Translations under genes and position numbers: made by a program
In this document: in pieces, positions 15,654 to 23,250 of the stretch
Numbering within the stretch: the stretch's first letter is position 1
How the letters are laid out: the number at the start of each line of letters is the position of its first letter
Notes under the pieces: model-generated
Database searches by the model: none
The model's input: the letters and a program-made list of their open reading frames with translations, nothing else
What the model was told of the DNA's origin: nothing
DNA from: Cryobacterium glaciale
GTDB lineage: Bacteria; Actinomycetota; Actinomycetes; Actinomycetales; Microbacteriaceae
Length of the DNA: 64,000 bases
Direction: 5' to 3'
Assembly (NCBI RefSeq): GCF_004402535.1
Contig: NZ_SOEY01000028.1
Location: 186,001-250,000 of the forward strand

Positions 15654-16680
15654 GTCAGATCATAATAGCGCTATCAAGCGGATGCTCGCACCGCTATCCC
15701 CTTCCCGGGCCGGTCTCGCTTGGGGGCTGCTGGGTGTCGCCGCGTTTTCCTTCACCGTGCCGTTCACCCGCGTGGCCGTCGAGAGCATGTCCCCGCTCTT
15801 CATCGGATCCGGCCGAGCTGTCATCGCTGCCGTACTCGCCGCGGCCGCCCTGATCATCACGCGCCAACACCTTCCGCGCGGCAACCAGTGGCTTCGTTTG
15901 GCCGTCGTCGCGGGCGGCGTCGTCGTCGGCTTTCCCCTCCTGACATCATTCGCCCTCACGACCGCGTCGGCCAGTCACGGCGCCGTGGTCATTGCTCTCC
16001 TCCCGGCCGCGACGGCCGTCATGGCCGTCATTCGAGGCAAAGAGCGACCACCCCTGCCATTCTGGATCATGGCGTCCGTCGGGGCGCTGGTGGCCGTTGC
16101 TTTCGCGTCCATTCAGGGTGGCGGAAGCATCCGCTTGGAGTGGTCGGATCTGCTTTTGTTCGGCGCCGTTGTGGCCGCCGCCATTGGCTACGCCGAAGGG
16201 GGCCTGCTCGCGCGCGAGATTGGATCGTGGCAAACGGTGTCGTGGGCCCTCGTTCTGGCCGCGCCCCTCATGGTCGCCTTGACCATGATTGCTATTGTCG
16301 ACCAGCCTCCGACCGGCACACCTATTGACTGGGCGGCGTTTGCCTATCTCGGAGTGGTGAGCATGTTCCTGGGATTTTTTGCCTGGTACCGCGGACTGGC
16401 CATCGGGCCCATGACCCGCGTCAGCCAGGTACAACTCACCCAACCAGTCCTCAGCATCCTCTGGGCCGCGCTCATCCTCCGAGAACAGCTCACCTGGCAG
16501 ACCATCATCGGCGGCATCGCCGTCATCCTCAGCGCCGGCATCGCCGTGCGAACGCGCCTCTATCGCACCCCGAGCGCCTACTCCGAGGGCCCTGAAGTTG
16601 AATCAGCGCCAATTGACGTAACACCCAACGCCGTCACTGGATCAGGTCCGGCCGCTGCAGGCTGGTCCTTCCCGGCATGA
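15652..16680 (+). CDS. EamA/DMT-family exporter
   Basis: 342 residues with about ten transmembrane helices arranged as two EamA repeats (GLLGVAAFSFTVPFTRVAVE and the second half ending AALILREQLTWQTIIGGIAVILSAGIAV). The DMT superfamily exports amino acids and other small metabolites. Its divergent MocR neighbour suggests that the substrate is an amino acid or amine, as in other MocR-EamA pairs. ATG at 15652 overlaps the MocR start; a second ATG at 15682 (MLAPLSPSRAGLAWG) is a possible alternative that would leave room for a leader. The hydrophilic C-tail is about 40 residues. Confidence 0.85.
   Translation: MSDHNSAIKRMLAPLSPSRAGLAWGLLGVAAFSFTVPFTRVAVESMSPLFIGSGRAVIAAVLAAAALIITRQHLPRGNQWLRLAVVAGGVVVGFPLLTSFALTTASASHGAVVIALLPAATAVMAVIRGKERPPLPFWIMASVGALVAVAFASIQGGGSIRLEWSDLLLFGAVVAAAIGYAEGGLLAREIGSWQTVSWALVLAAPLMVALTMIAIVDQPPTGTPIDWAAFAYLGVVSMFLGFFAWYRGLAIGPMTRVSQVQLTQPVLSILWAALILREQLTWQTIIGGIAVILSAGIAVRTRLYRTPSAYSEGPEVESAPIDVTPNAVTGSGPAAAGWSFPA
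15665..15674. promoter_or_regulatory. candidate MocR operator palindrome
   Basis: The perfect ten-base palindrome ATAGCGCTAT lies 11 bases inside the EamA frame and just upstream of the MocR start; GCTATC recurs at about 15639. Position in the overlapping divergent promoters fits autoregulation and control of the exporter. No direct evidence of binding. Confidence 0.4.
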
Positions 16681-16681
16681 C

Positions 16682-17173
16682 TTACGCCAGATCCTTTCGA
16701 AACCAGTGGTTCGCGTATGGGTCTGAATTGTGCGGCTCCCCCTCGACGAAGCCGAGGGACACGTAGAGGCCCCGCGCCTCAATGAGGTCGGTGCGGGTGT
16801 CCAGCCGGAGCGTACGGATCCCCATTTGGCGTGATTTGCGTTCCAGTTCTTCCATCAGCAGACGCCCCAAACCGTTGCCACGTGCCGCCGATTCCACAAA
16901 TACTCGGGTCACCTCACCGATGGACTCAGGGCGAACCCGCATACCTGCGCAGCCGAGCACCGCGAGCCCCTGGCGGGCGAGCAGAAAAATCCCCGTGGGA
17001 GCGAGAAGGTCATCGTCGGGGTATCCGGCTTCGGCATCAAGAACTTCCTTCCGAGTGGCGGGACGCCGGTGATACCGGCCCACAAGGTCCTCGTAATACC
17101 GAGTCGAAACGCGCTTGGCTTCGGTGGACGTCGGTGATGCTGTAGTGATCCGGATCGGTAGGACTGGGAGCAT
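16682..17173 (-). CDS. GNAT N-acetyltransferase
   Basis: 163 residues of the GNAT fold with the acetyl-CoA motif EVTRVFVESAARGNGLGRLLMEELE and the C-terminal LYVSLGFVEGEPHNSDPYANHWFRKDL, close to the YitH/PaiA-like small GNATs. Substrate unknown. It converges on the EamA gene with a single base between the two stops, so the two transcripts must overlap. Confidence 0.85.
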   Translation of the reverse strand: MLPVLPIRITTASPTSTEAKRVSTRYYEDLVGRYHRRPATRKEVLDAEAGYPDDDLLAPTGIFLLARQGLAVLGCAGMRVRPESIGEVTRVFVESAARGNGLGRLLMEELERKSRQMGIRTLRLDTRTDLIEARGLYVSLGFVEGEPHNSDPYANHWFRKDLA

Positions 17174-17253
17174 GCGTCCACATTACTTCTCTGGGAGAAA
17201 GCAGCTCTGGCAAGAACCGAGACATCTCGAATTGAGTGTCAGCCTCGGTGAGA

Positions 17254-17781
17254 TCAATGTGGCGATCGGAGCTGCGCGGGGTCTTGGAGCGCTGTGCCGG
17301 GATGGCAGCCGAGTTCTCCCGGCTCTAACAAGATGGGGGCCGGCATCACTCGTGAAACGACGCCGTCGATACGGGACACGAGAACGCAGTCGTCCGGCGT
17401 GTACCCCATCGCCACGCCCACGTTTGCCTTGTCAACGATCACGGTCGGCGGGGCGACCTGCTGAAATTCGCCAACCGGTGCGTCGAGAAGGGCCAAGATC
17501 CGTGCAGTGATATCACTGCCGACCGGTTCGGAGGGTGAGGTCTCGTCGGAGAGAACCTCTGTAGCCGCAGCCTCGGCGTTGTCGGCCACAACATAGTGGA
17601 TGCTCGTGTCAACCGATGGGGTGACCGGAGCGACACTCGTGGAACACGACTCCTCGCGAAGATAGTCAGAGCTCTCCCATATTCGCTCGTCACTCACACC
17701 GTAGTAGTCGAATTCCACCTCGAAGCAGGCGTCGAACGGTCCCTCACTCTGCACTCCAGTTTCGCCTGCCGCCAACTGCAC
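17254..17781 (-). CDS. hypothetical acidic protein
   Basis: 175 residues from a GTG at 17781, rich in Asp and Glu, with several cysteines (DACFEVEF, EESCSTS, PDDCVLVS, ELGCHPG). No family recognised. No signal peptide or membrane segment follows the GTG, but the frame is open about nine codons further upstream without ATG/GTG/TTG, so the N-terminus could be incomplete. It follows the membrane protein gene by 16 bases on the same strand and may be co-transcribed with it. Confidence 0.4.
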   Translation of the reverse strand: MQLAAGETGVQSEGPFDACFEVEFDYYGVSDERIWESSDYLREESCSTSVAPVTPSVDTSIHYVVADNAEAAATEVLSDETSPSEPVGSDITARILALLDAPVGEFQQVAPPTVIVDKANVGVAMGYTPDDCVLVSRIDGVVSRVMPAPILLEPGELGCHPGTALQDPAQLRSPH

Positions 17782-17797
17782 TTGAAACGTCAGGAAA

Positions 17798-18292
17798 TCA
17801 GGGACGGTTCAATGTTCGATTTCGCTGGGCATTGGGCAGGTCTTCAAATCGCAGCGAGTTGTTGAGCGACGAGGCATTGGATACCGCTCTGGACACTGTG
17901 GCGGGAACGTCAAGGCCCTTCGACGGTGTCGCGTAGACGGCCGACCCGGCGCGGCGGATAACCAAACCGGAATGGGGCTCAACTTGATCAAGAGTCTGGT
18001 GGCCGCTCGTCATGGTCGTGTACCCGGCTGCGGCCTCAGCACGCCCCCGACGACCCAGCGCAAAGCTGAAACAGATGATAGTCAGGACCGGGATCCCGAA
18101 TAACGCAATAAGGGTGGGGATGTTTTGCCCGCTCAGGTCGGAATCGCCCTCGCCTTGAAGAAAGAAGAAAACAAGGACGCCCACAGTGACCGCCATCACA
18201 CCCACCACCACGCTCATCACGCGCGATAAGCGGTACGCCGAGACCCCCGTGACCAGTAGGTGCCTGTCAAGATCTGCATCGGCGGAAGTCAT
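17798..18292 (-). CDS. hypothetical two-helix membrane protein
   Basis: 164 residues. Two hydrophobic segments (VMSVVVGVMAVTVGVLVFFFL and LIALFGIPVLTIICFSFAL) are joined by a short acidic loop, and a hydrophilic tail of about 80 residues follows. No family recognised. It precedes the acidic hypothetical gene by 16 bases, suggesting a two-gene unit. ATG at 18292. Confidence 0.55.
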   Translation of the reverse strand: MTSADADLDRHLLVTGVSAYRLSRVMSVVVGVMAVTVGVLVFFFLQGEGDSDLSGQNIPTLIALFGIPVLTIICFSFALGRRGRAEAAAGYTTMTSGHQTLDQVEPHSGLVIRRAGSAVYATPSKGLDVPATVSRAVSNASSLNNSLRFEDLPNAQRNRTLNRP

Positions 18293-18321
18293 CCGACGAG
18301 CCTAGCCGTGGTGTGGGCCCG

Positions 18322-18344
18322 CTGTGGGCACCATCTGCCCACAG
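18322..18344. repeat. perfect 9-bp inverted repeat
   Basis: CTGTGGGCA at 18322-18330 and TGCCCACAG at 18336-18344 enclose five bases. It lies 30 bases upstream of the membrane-protein start and downstream of the methyltransferase stop, so it may be an operator of the former or a weak terminator of the latter. Confidence 0.5.
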
Positions 18345-18346
18345 AG

Positions 18347-18363
18347 CGAACGTCTTGCGGGAC
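18347..18363. repeat. dispersed repeat, copy 1
   Basis: CGAACGTCTTGCGGGAC here matches 16 of 17 bases at 19856-19872. Both copies are intergenic. GTC/GAC ends can pair into a small hairpin. Confidence 0.5.
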
Positions 18364-18436
18364 AATCACTATCCGAGCACTCGTGACGGCACGGGATCCT
18401 CATTGGTGCTTCGAGGGCGGTTGGAGATGAGCGGAC

Positions 18437-19135
18437 TTAGTTCGCGTCCAACACGAAAAAGATGAAGCTCACGAATGACCTTCGGCCCTTGAGGTGCGGT
18501 GGGAGCAGCTCTCGCGGAGTTTCGGCTGAGACGGGCGGCTCGCTGACGACGGCGACCCGGAACCCCGCTGCGGTGAAGGCATCCGTCATCGCGTGCAACG
18601 GTCGGTGCCAGTAGGAGAGGACGGCAGGCTGGCCACTGAAGGTATAAGCGTCCGACCACTCGGTCAGAGCGAAGTAGTCGGCCTCGGGGTTCATCAGCTT
18701 GAAGATGAGGGGATGGTGCACCGACAGGATGAGTCGGCCATCTGGCCTCAGTACTCGCCGTAGCTCAACGAGTGGCCCGGTCCAGTCCTGCAGATAATGA
18801 AGGACTAGCGAGGCGACCACGTCGTCGAATGCACCATCGGCGAACGGAAGCGGCTGACCAAGGTCAGCTACGTGAAGTTCCGCCTCCTCGCCAAGCCTCT
18901 GCCGTGCCAGCTCAACCATCGCCGCGCTGGAGTCGAAGCCCGTCACGGTGGCGCCCCGAGTCCGGAGGGCCATAGCCAGAGGCCCGGAGCCACAGCCAGC
19001 GTCCAAAATTTGGCGCCCGTGGACGTCTCCCGCAAGAGCCAACATCGCTGGTCTTTCGTAATGACCATTCACGAGATTGGTCTCATTGTCCGCTGAGTAG
19101 GCCTCGGCGAAACTGTCGTAGTCGTTGGCCTGCAC
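18437..19135 (-). CDS. class I SAM-dependent methyltransferase
   Basis: 232 residues of the Methyltransf_11/25 type. The SAM motif I is ILDAGCGSGPLAMALR, followed by GFDSSAAMVELARQRL, the motif DGAFDDVVASLVLHYLQD and RVLRPDGRLILSVHHP. The C-terminal part carries an aromatic-rich substrate lid. GTG at 19135 is chosen because GGAGG lies about six bases upstream; the longer frame upstream is not family-like. Small-molecule substrate is unknown. Confidence 0.85.
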   Translation of the reverse strand: MQANDYDSFAEAYSADNETNLVNGHYERPAMLALAGDVHGRQILDAGCGSGPLAMALRTRGATVTGFDSSAAMVELARQRLGEEAELHVADLGQPLPFADGAFDDVVASLVLHYLQDWTGPLVELRRVLRPDGRLILSVHHPLIFKLMNPEADYFALTEWSDAYTFSGQPAVLSYWHRPLHAMTDAFTAAGFRVAVVSEPPVSAETPRELLPPHLKGRRSFVSFIFFVLDAN

Positions 19136-19230
19136 TTTGCCTCCACCTTCGCCAGCTCTCGGAGCAACCGAGCCGGGCCTTGAGGCTATCAGTGCCAAAT
19201 CACCGTCATGGTGGGAAAGCGCGGCACCTG

Positions 19231-19254
19231 CCCGTAAGGGGAACCCTCTACGGG
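19231..19254. repeat. CCCGTAAG...CTACGGG element, copy 1
   Basis: A 24-base element that begins CCCGTAAG and ends CTCTACGGG, with CCCGTA/TACGGG able to pair. It matches the 23-base element at 20942-20964 at most positions. Both are intergenic in the accessory region. Confidence 0.55.
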
Positions 19255-19317
19255 ACACAATCTCGTTTTCCGCTGGTGGCATCGCACTTGGTGCATCTAG
19301 ACGCGCTGCTCCTGTGT

Positions 19318-19584
19318 TTAGCGCTTGTCGTAAACCTCGCGACGGTGTGCGACCTCTACGACGAGGATGAGGATTTGGTCGTCGTCAATATTTGTGAGGA
19401 TTCGGTAATCGCCGACTCGGTACCGCCAGAATTCGTTGTTGACGAGCTTTTTTCCGAGCTGGCGCGGATTATCAAGTTGGGAGAGCTTCTGCTCAAGAAA
19501 ATCACGGATCCGTTTCGCGGGGGCCGAGTCGAGTTTCCTGACCTGTTTTGCAGCTCTCGGGGTGAATCTGATCGTGTAGCTCAC
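19318..19584 (-). CDS. relE: RelE/ParE-family toxin
   Basis: 88 residues of the RelE/StbE fold: YTIRFTPRAAKQVRKLD at the N-terminus, the helix hairpin, then EFWRYRVGDYRILTNIDDDQILILVVEVAHRREVYDKR with the Arg, Tyr and Lys residues that act in ribosome-dependent mRNA cleavage by RelE enzymes. The gene overlaps the antitoxin gene by ATGA, the usual antitoxin-first order. Length and motifs are complete, so the pair may be functional. Confidence 0.9.
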   Translation of the reverse strand: MSYTIRFTPRAAKQVRKLDSAPAKRIRDFLEQKLSQLDNPRQLGKKLVNNEFWRYRVGDYRILTNIDDDQILILVVEVAHRREVYDKR

Positions 19585-19799
19585 ACAGGCCAGACCACGT
19601 CGGCGAGGTCAATCGCGTCGTCGTTGGACTGAGTGAATTCCTCAAGCGCATCCTTGGCCAGGAGATAGTCTTCGTTCTCATCCAGATACTGGGTCAATGC
19701 TTCGGTCGCATAGAACGTTTTCGACCGACCCGTGCGCTCCGACAGGTACTGCAGGCGATGTTCTGTTTCATCGTCGACGCGGAGATTGATTTGCGGCAT
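19581..19799 (-). CDS. relB: RelB-like ribbon-helix-helix antitoxin
   Basis: 72 residues. The N-terminal ribbon-helix-helix (MPQINLRVDDETEHRLQYLS, then RTGRSKTFYATEALTQYLDE) should bind DNA as a dimer; the acidic C-terminus (TQSNDDAIDLADVVWPV) should wrap the toxin. GGAGG precedes the ATG. A perfect inverted repeat lies just upstream (19817-19838), as expected for an autoregulated operon. Confidence 0.88.
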   Translation of the reverse strand: MPQINLRVDDETEHRLQYLSERTGRSKTFYATEALTQYLDENEDYLLAKDALEEFTQSNDDAIDLADVVWPV

Positions 19800-19816
19800 A
19801 TGGAATCCCTCCTCAG

Positions 19817-19838
19817 GATGCTATACAAATATAGCATC
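19817..19838 (-). promoter_or_regulatory. toxin-antitoxin operator
   Basis: GATGCTATA and TATAGCATC form a perfect 9-bp inverted repeat around CAAA, 18 bases upstream of the antitoxin ATG. On the minus strand TATATT inside the repeat can act as the -10 box, so binding by the ribbon-helix-helix antitoxin would block transcription. Confidence 0.75.
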
Positions 19839-19855
19839 ATATGGGTCGCATAAAC

Positions 19856-19872
19856 CGAACGTCTTGCGAGAC
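19856..19872. repeat. dispersed repeat, copy 2
   Basis: CGAACGTCTTGCGAGAC, one base different from the copy at 18347-18363. It lies between the toxin-antitoxin operator and the end of the next membrane-protein gene. Confidence 0.5.
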
Positions 19873-19911
19873 GGTCCGTCAGACTTCCACTTAGACGGCG
19901 GGGGCCGCCAT

Positions 19912-20337
19912 TCAGAGAATCAGCTTCGGTCGTTTATCTGGCGTCTGGCCGAATCGAGCAAAGAGCATGAGCACGAGGGCTGTGCCCGACAACACCCCGT
20001 CTAACAGGCCAGCGGGAAGCAGGAAAACCATCAGCGCCAGCGTCACAACGCAATTGATCAAGGAAAGCGCAAGGCCCCACAATCTGTTCCTCAGAAGCCC
20101 GACCGCGCCCATCACGCGCAGAGCCGCGAAAATCCCGCTCATAGCCATCATGAGATAGAGGTTTTCTTGCAGATAGGGAAGGACGAAGACATCGGCATTT
20201 TCGACGATGGTCGTTTGCGGAATTCTGAGAGCCAAGAGGACAAGGACGCCAATGAAGACGAGCCCCTCCATAAGGACGCCTTGAACTAGGAGCAGCCCGG
20301 CCGCCCAGCGGTATTGCAGCCGCTGAGTAGTGTCCAT
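19912..20337 (-). CDS. hypothetical four-helix membrane protein
   Basis: 141 residues with four hydrophobic segments (AAGLLLVQGVLMEGLVFIGV, LYLMMAMSGIFAALRVMGAV, LWGLALSLINCVVTLALMVF, LLDGVLSGTALVLMLF). The arrangement resembles small DoxX-like or DUF-type actinobacterial membrane proteins, but I cannot name the family. ATG at 20337 (MDTTQRLQYRWAAG) is chosen over a longer Arg-rich upstream frame. Confidence 0.6.
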   Translation of the reverse strand: MDTTQRLQYRWAAGLLLVQGVLMEGLVFIGVLVLLALRIPQTTIVENADVFVLPYLQENLYLMMAMSGIFAALRVMGAVGLLRNRLWGLALSLINCVVTLALMVFLLPAGLLDGVLSGTALVLMLFARFGQTPDKRPKLIL

Positions 20338-20489
20338 TCCGCAACCATATCGGCCACACGACGGTTCGCATGTCGAACCCCCTACGGGGCGCTCGTTCGT
20401 CTTGATCCTCGCCAAGCGCAAATGGATTCGGCGGTCGGTCCAGTTGACCGAACTCAGCACGGTTTGTGTCAACACGATTAGATGGGACG

Positions 20490-20918
20490 ATGAATGCAAA
20501 TTATCGGTTCTCATCTGACCTTGCTGAGATCGACCGCGATCAGGTGCACCGCTGGATCAGCGAGCTGTCCTATTGGGCGCCCGAGCGATCACGCTCACGG
20601 CAGGACGCAGCCATTGACGGCTCACGCAACTTCGGCATGTACGACACTGTCTCTAATCGGCAGGTCGCCTACGCGCGCGTCATCACGGACGGCGTCACGT
20701 TTGCCTGGCTCTGCGATGTCTTCGTCGACCCCACAGTTCGCGGTCACGGCATTAGCAAAGCCCTCATCGCGGGGATTCTCGAGGAGTGCGATCCCCTGGG
20801 ACTGAGGCGCATCGCCCTCTCAACCAACGATGCACACAGCCTGTATTCCAACCTCGGGTTCTCCACCTTGATCGCCCCGGAGACGTGGATGGAGCGCATC
20901 GTTAACCCCGGCGTTTAG
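20490..20918 (+). CDS. GNAT N-acetyltransferase
   Basis: 142 residues. The acetyl-CoA motif is DVFVDPTVRGHGISKALIAGILEE; the C-terminal strand LYSNLGFSTLIAPETWMERI is typical of the GNAT subgroup that begins YRFSSDLAEIDRDQVHRWISELSYWAPERS, often annotated as arylamine or generic GNAT. Substrate unknown. Transcribed divergently from the membrane protein gene. Confidence 0.88.
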   Translation: MNANYRFSSDLAEIDRDQVHRWISELSYWAPERSRSRQDAAIDGSRNFGMYDTVSNRQVAYARVITDGVTFAWLCDVFVDPTVRGHGISKALIAGILEECDPLGLRRIALSTNDAHSLYSNLGFSTLIAPETWMERIVNPGV

Positions 20919-20941
20919 CCGAGAGACGACTACTGACTGTT

Positions 20942-20964
20942 CCCGTAAGTGAAACCTCTACGGG
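20942..20964. repeat. CCCGTAAG...CTACGGG element, copy 2
   Basis: A 23-base element beginning CCCGTAAGTG and ending CTCTACGGG, the partner of 19231-19254. It lies between the GNAT stop and the MarR stop, where both transcripts converge. Confidence 0.55.
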
Positions 20965-21003
20965 CGCGTTCAGCTCGGCACCGGTCTCGGCGTCGTCTCC
21001 CGT

Positions 21004-21477
21004 TCAATGCATATCAGCGCGGACCGGAGCGGCCGAACGTTTCACGACTGCGATGCCGGCGGGGCGTCCGGATACGAACTTGTGCAGCGTGGCGTTGACG
21101 CTCGCAATTTCCACGGGGCTCAGCGACTGCTCGATGAAGCCGTGGAGTGTTGCTTCGACCTCTCGAATGCTGACTTCTTTCTCCCGGCCGGCGTCGGTCA
21201 GGGAGAGGATCACCCGCCTCCGGTCACCGACTGCTGGCATCCGCTCGAGTAGTGTCGCCGCTACCAGGCCATCGACCAAGCGGCTGGGGCTCCCGGTCTC
21301 ACAGACCAGCAGCAGGCCGAGGTCGACGAGGGAGAGCGGCCCGTGATCGGCCAACACGCGAATCACTTCAGCCTGGGACGGTGACACACCAACAGGCCGG
21401 AGGAGATCGAGCAGGATGCGGTTGCCTTCGCGCTGGGCGGCAAGAACGAGAAAGCGGAGCTGTTCGGCGGGCTTCAC
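21004..21477 (-). CDS. MarR-family transcriptional regulator
   Basis: 157 residues with the MarR winged helix (SPSQAEVIRVLADHGPLSLVDLGLLL, GSPSRLVDGLVAATLLERMPAVGDRRRVILSLTDAGR). MarR proteins are usually ligand-relieved repressors of their own operon. The GTG start overlaps the hydrolase stop by GTGA, so the regulator is the second gene of a two-gene operon. A perfect palindrome over the hydrolase start (22253-22264) is a good candidate operator. Confidence 0.88.
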   Translation of the reverse strand: MKPAEQLRFLVLAAQREGNRILLDLLRPVGVSPSQAEVIRVLADHGPLSLVDLGLLLVCETGSPSRLVDGLVAATLLERMPAVGDRRRVILSLTDAGREKEVSIREVEATLHGFIEQSLSPVEIASVNATLHKFVSGRPAGIAVVKRSAAPVRADMH

Positions 21478-22259
21478 GAGGCGACACTGTTAGGCGACAC
21501 GTCGACGGACTGCAGGCTATCCAGGAAAGCGCGGATCGTGTTCGAATACAGGGTCGGATGCGTGAAACGGAACATGTGGCCAGTTTTCGGCAACACGACT
21601 TCTGACGACTGACGGATACCATCCAACAGTTGGCGCGCAGCATCCGCGCCAACAAGTCGGTCATCGGCCGGCGTGAGCACGAGCGTCGGCACCCGAACCA
21701 GCGCCAGGTCGTTGAGCAGATTGAGTTGTGTGACGGACGTCACTCGTGCGGTGTAGCTCGATCGCGGAGTGTTCTGAACAAACAGGTGTCGGTAGTCGTT
21801 TTGAGTGTGCGGCACTTCTGCTGCCGCGTCGAAATGCGAAGCGAGCTGGGAGGCGTGAAACCGCAGCGTGCCGTGCCGATAGAGGGCGCCGTTGGCAAAA
21901 CGTGACAGCGTCGCGGCGACGCCCTTCCATCTCGGAAGAGGGTTCGCGGCGAAACCTCCGGAAAGTACGAGTCCCACGAGGCCTTTCGGCGGGCGGATGG
22001 CGAGCGCGAGGCTGATGACAGCGCCGAAGGAATCGCCCACGAGGACATAGGAGTCGAGGTCGTGAACCTGTTCGGCCAGAAAGTTGGCGTAAGCGTCGAC
22101 ATCCGCGAGGTCCTCGGGCAGTCGCATAGTGCGAGTGGGAAGACCATCGAGACCGATGAGGACCTCGAGGTCCCACGGTGCACCTGAAAAGCACGGCACG
22201 CACACGACTGTAGGGAGCGCGGTCACATCGAATTTAGATGACGTGTTATTGAATGACAT
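21474..22259 (-). CDS. alpha/beta hydrolase
   Basis: 261 residues of the alpha/beta hydrolase fold. The nucleophile elbow is GDSFG (VLVGDSFGAVISLALA), the acid is in TLVLTPADDRLVG and the histidine in KTGHMFRFTHP. The oxyanion region CVPCFSGAPWD is present. Substrate unknown. It is co-transcribed with the MarR gene, which suggests that the MarR ligand could be its substrate or product. Confidence 0.88.
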   Translation of the reverse strand: MSFNNTSSKFDVTALPTVVCVPCFSGAPWDLEVLIGLDGLPTRTMRLPEDLADVDAYANFLAEQVHDLDSYVLVGDSFGAVISLALAIRPPKGLVGLVLSGGFAANPLPRWKGVAATLSRFANGALYRHGTLRFHASQLASHFDAAAEVPHTQNDYRHLFVQNTPRSSYTARVTSVTQLNLLNDLALVRVPTLVLTPADDRLVGADAARQLLDGIRQSSEVVLPKTGHMFRFTHPTLYSNTIRAFLDSLQSVDVSPNSVAS

Positions 22260-22264
22260 GTCAT
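22253..22264 (-). promoter_or_regulatory. candidate MarR operator over a start codon
   Basis: The perfect 12-base palindrome ATGACATGTCAT contains the hydrolase ATG at its centre, with near-symmetric flanks (TTGA and TCAA-like). Binding there would block both initiation of transcription near the start and ribosome access. Confidence 0.5.
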
Positions 22265-22518
22265 CAATATAGCTGACGGAGAAAGACTCGAAAGTCGATG
22301 CACAACTCCAGTCTCAAAGCTGCGCCGAATGACCAACCCTGAATGGGACTTTTAGAGAGTCACTGGGCGGAGCACCAGCACGTGTCCAAAGGAGTTTGCT
22401 GGTCGCCGCGACAAAATCGAATAGTTGAAATCGGTAGTCTTATCGCGGCGAATGCTTGCAAGGGACCCCCCGGCGGGTGACCTTTTTGATCACCACCCGT
22501 TTCGGAGGCCAGTTAGCC
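22260..22518. other. divergent intergenic region
   Basis: About 260 bases between the leftward hydrolase-MarR operon and the rightward isomerase-family gene. Apart from the palindrome at its left edge and the GGAGG at 22503-22508, I see no gene or clear promoter. Confidence 0.35.
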
Positions 22519-23160
22519 GTGACAACGACAGACGTAGAGGCGCTATACGCCGCTGAGCGCGACCGATTCGCTGAGGATCTCGCCGGTCTCGATGACGCAT
22601 CCTGGCAGACGCCGAGCCTGTGCCGAGGGTGGACAGTGCGCGACTTGTGCGCGCATCTGCTCATGCCCTACGAGCTAGGATTTGGCAGCTTCATTGTCGG
22701 TGTCGCGCAAGCGCGCTTCAACTTCGACAAGTTCGCTTATCGCTGGGCTAGGACTGACCGACGAACTGGCGCCGAGCTGACGCGCTTGATCGCAAAGACC
22801 AGTGTTGCCGGTTTCGCGGTCCCCGGCGCGGGAGAACTCGCCCCACTGGCACACTTGGCCATTCACTCCGGAGACGTTCGTCGGCCGCTCGGCCTTGCTG
22901 GTCGGATTTCTCCTGAAGCGGGCTGGATGGTGCTCAATGAGCTGACGAGCGGCAGGCACTCGGTCGGTGACGATCTCCTTCGTGGACTGCGCTTCCAAGC
23001 CACCGATACCGACTGGTCGCTGGGTGGAGGACCCGAAGTCAGTGGCGATGTCGCTACTCTCCTCAGCGCACTCAACCGCCGTCGTACGGCCGCGGCTGAC
23101 TTGGCGGGCGCCGGTGCAGACGAGTTCCGGTCCCGCTTGGGAAGGGTGAGTGGACGCTGA
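22519..23160 (+). CDS. maleylpyruvate isomerase family, mycothiol-dependent type
   Basis: 213 residues of the MDMPI/DinB-like family: an N-terminal four-helix domain (LYAAERDRFAEDLAGLDDASWQTPSLCRGWTVRDLCAHLL) with the metal-binding histidine in the WTVRDLCAHL motif and another in LAIHSGDVRRPLGL. Members use mycothiol, the thiol of actinobacteria, or are of unknown function. GTG at 22519 follows GGAGG. No maleylpyruvate pathway genes are nearby, so the reaction is open. Confidence 0.82.
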   Translation: MTTTDVEALYAAERDRFAEDLAGLDDASWQTPSLCRGWTVRDLCAHLLMPYELGFGSFIVGVAQARFNFDKFAYRWARTDRRTGAELTRLIAKTSVAGFAVPGAGELAPLAHLAIHSGDVRRPLGLAGRISPEAGWMVLNELTSGRHSVGDDLLRGLRFQATDTDWSLGGGPEVSGDVATLLSALNRRRTAAADLAGAGADEFRSRLGRVSGR

Positions 23161-23250
23161 TGCACGTCGAGCGAATCGGAATCGTGCATAAATGTTTGTT
23201 CGCGAAATTAGCTGGCACCTGGCTTGTGTCGACTCCGGCCGAGAGTGCCG

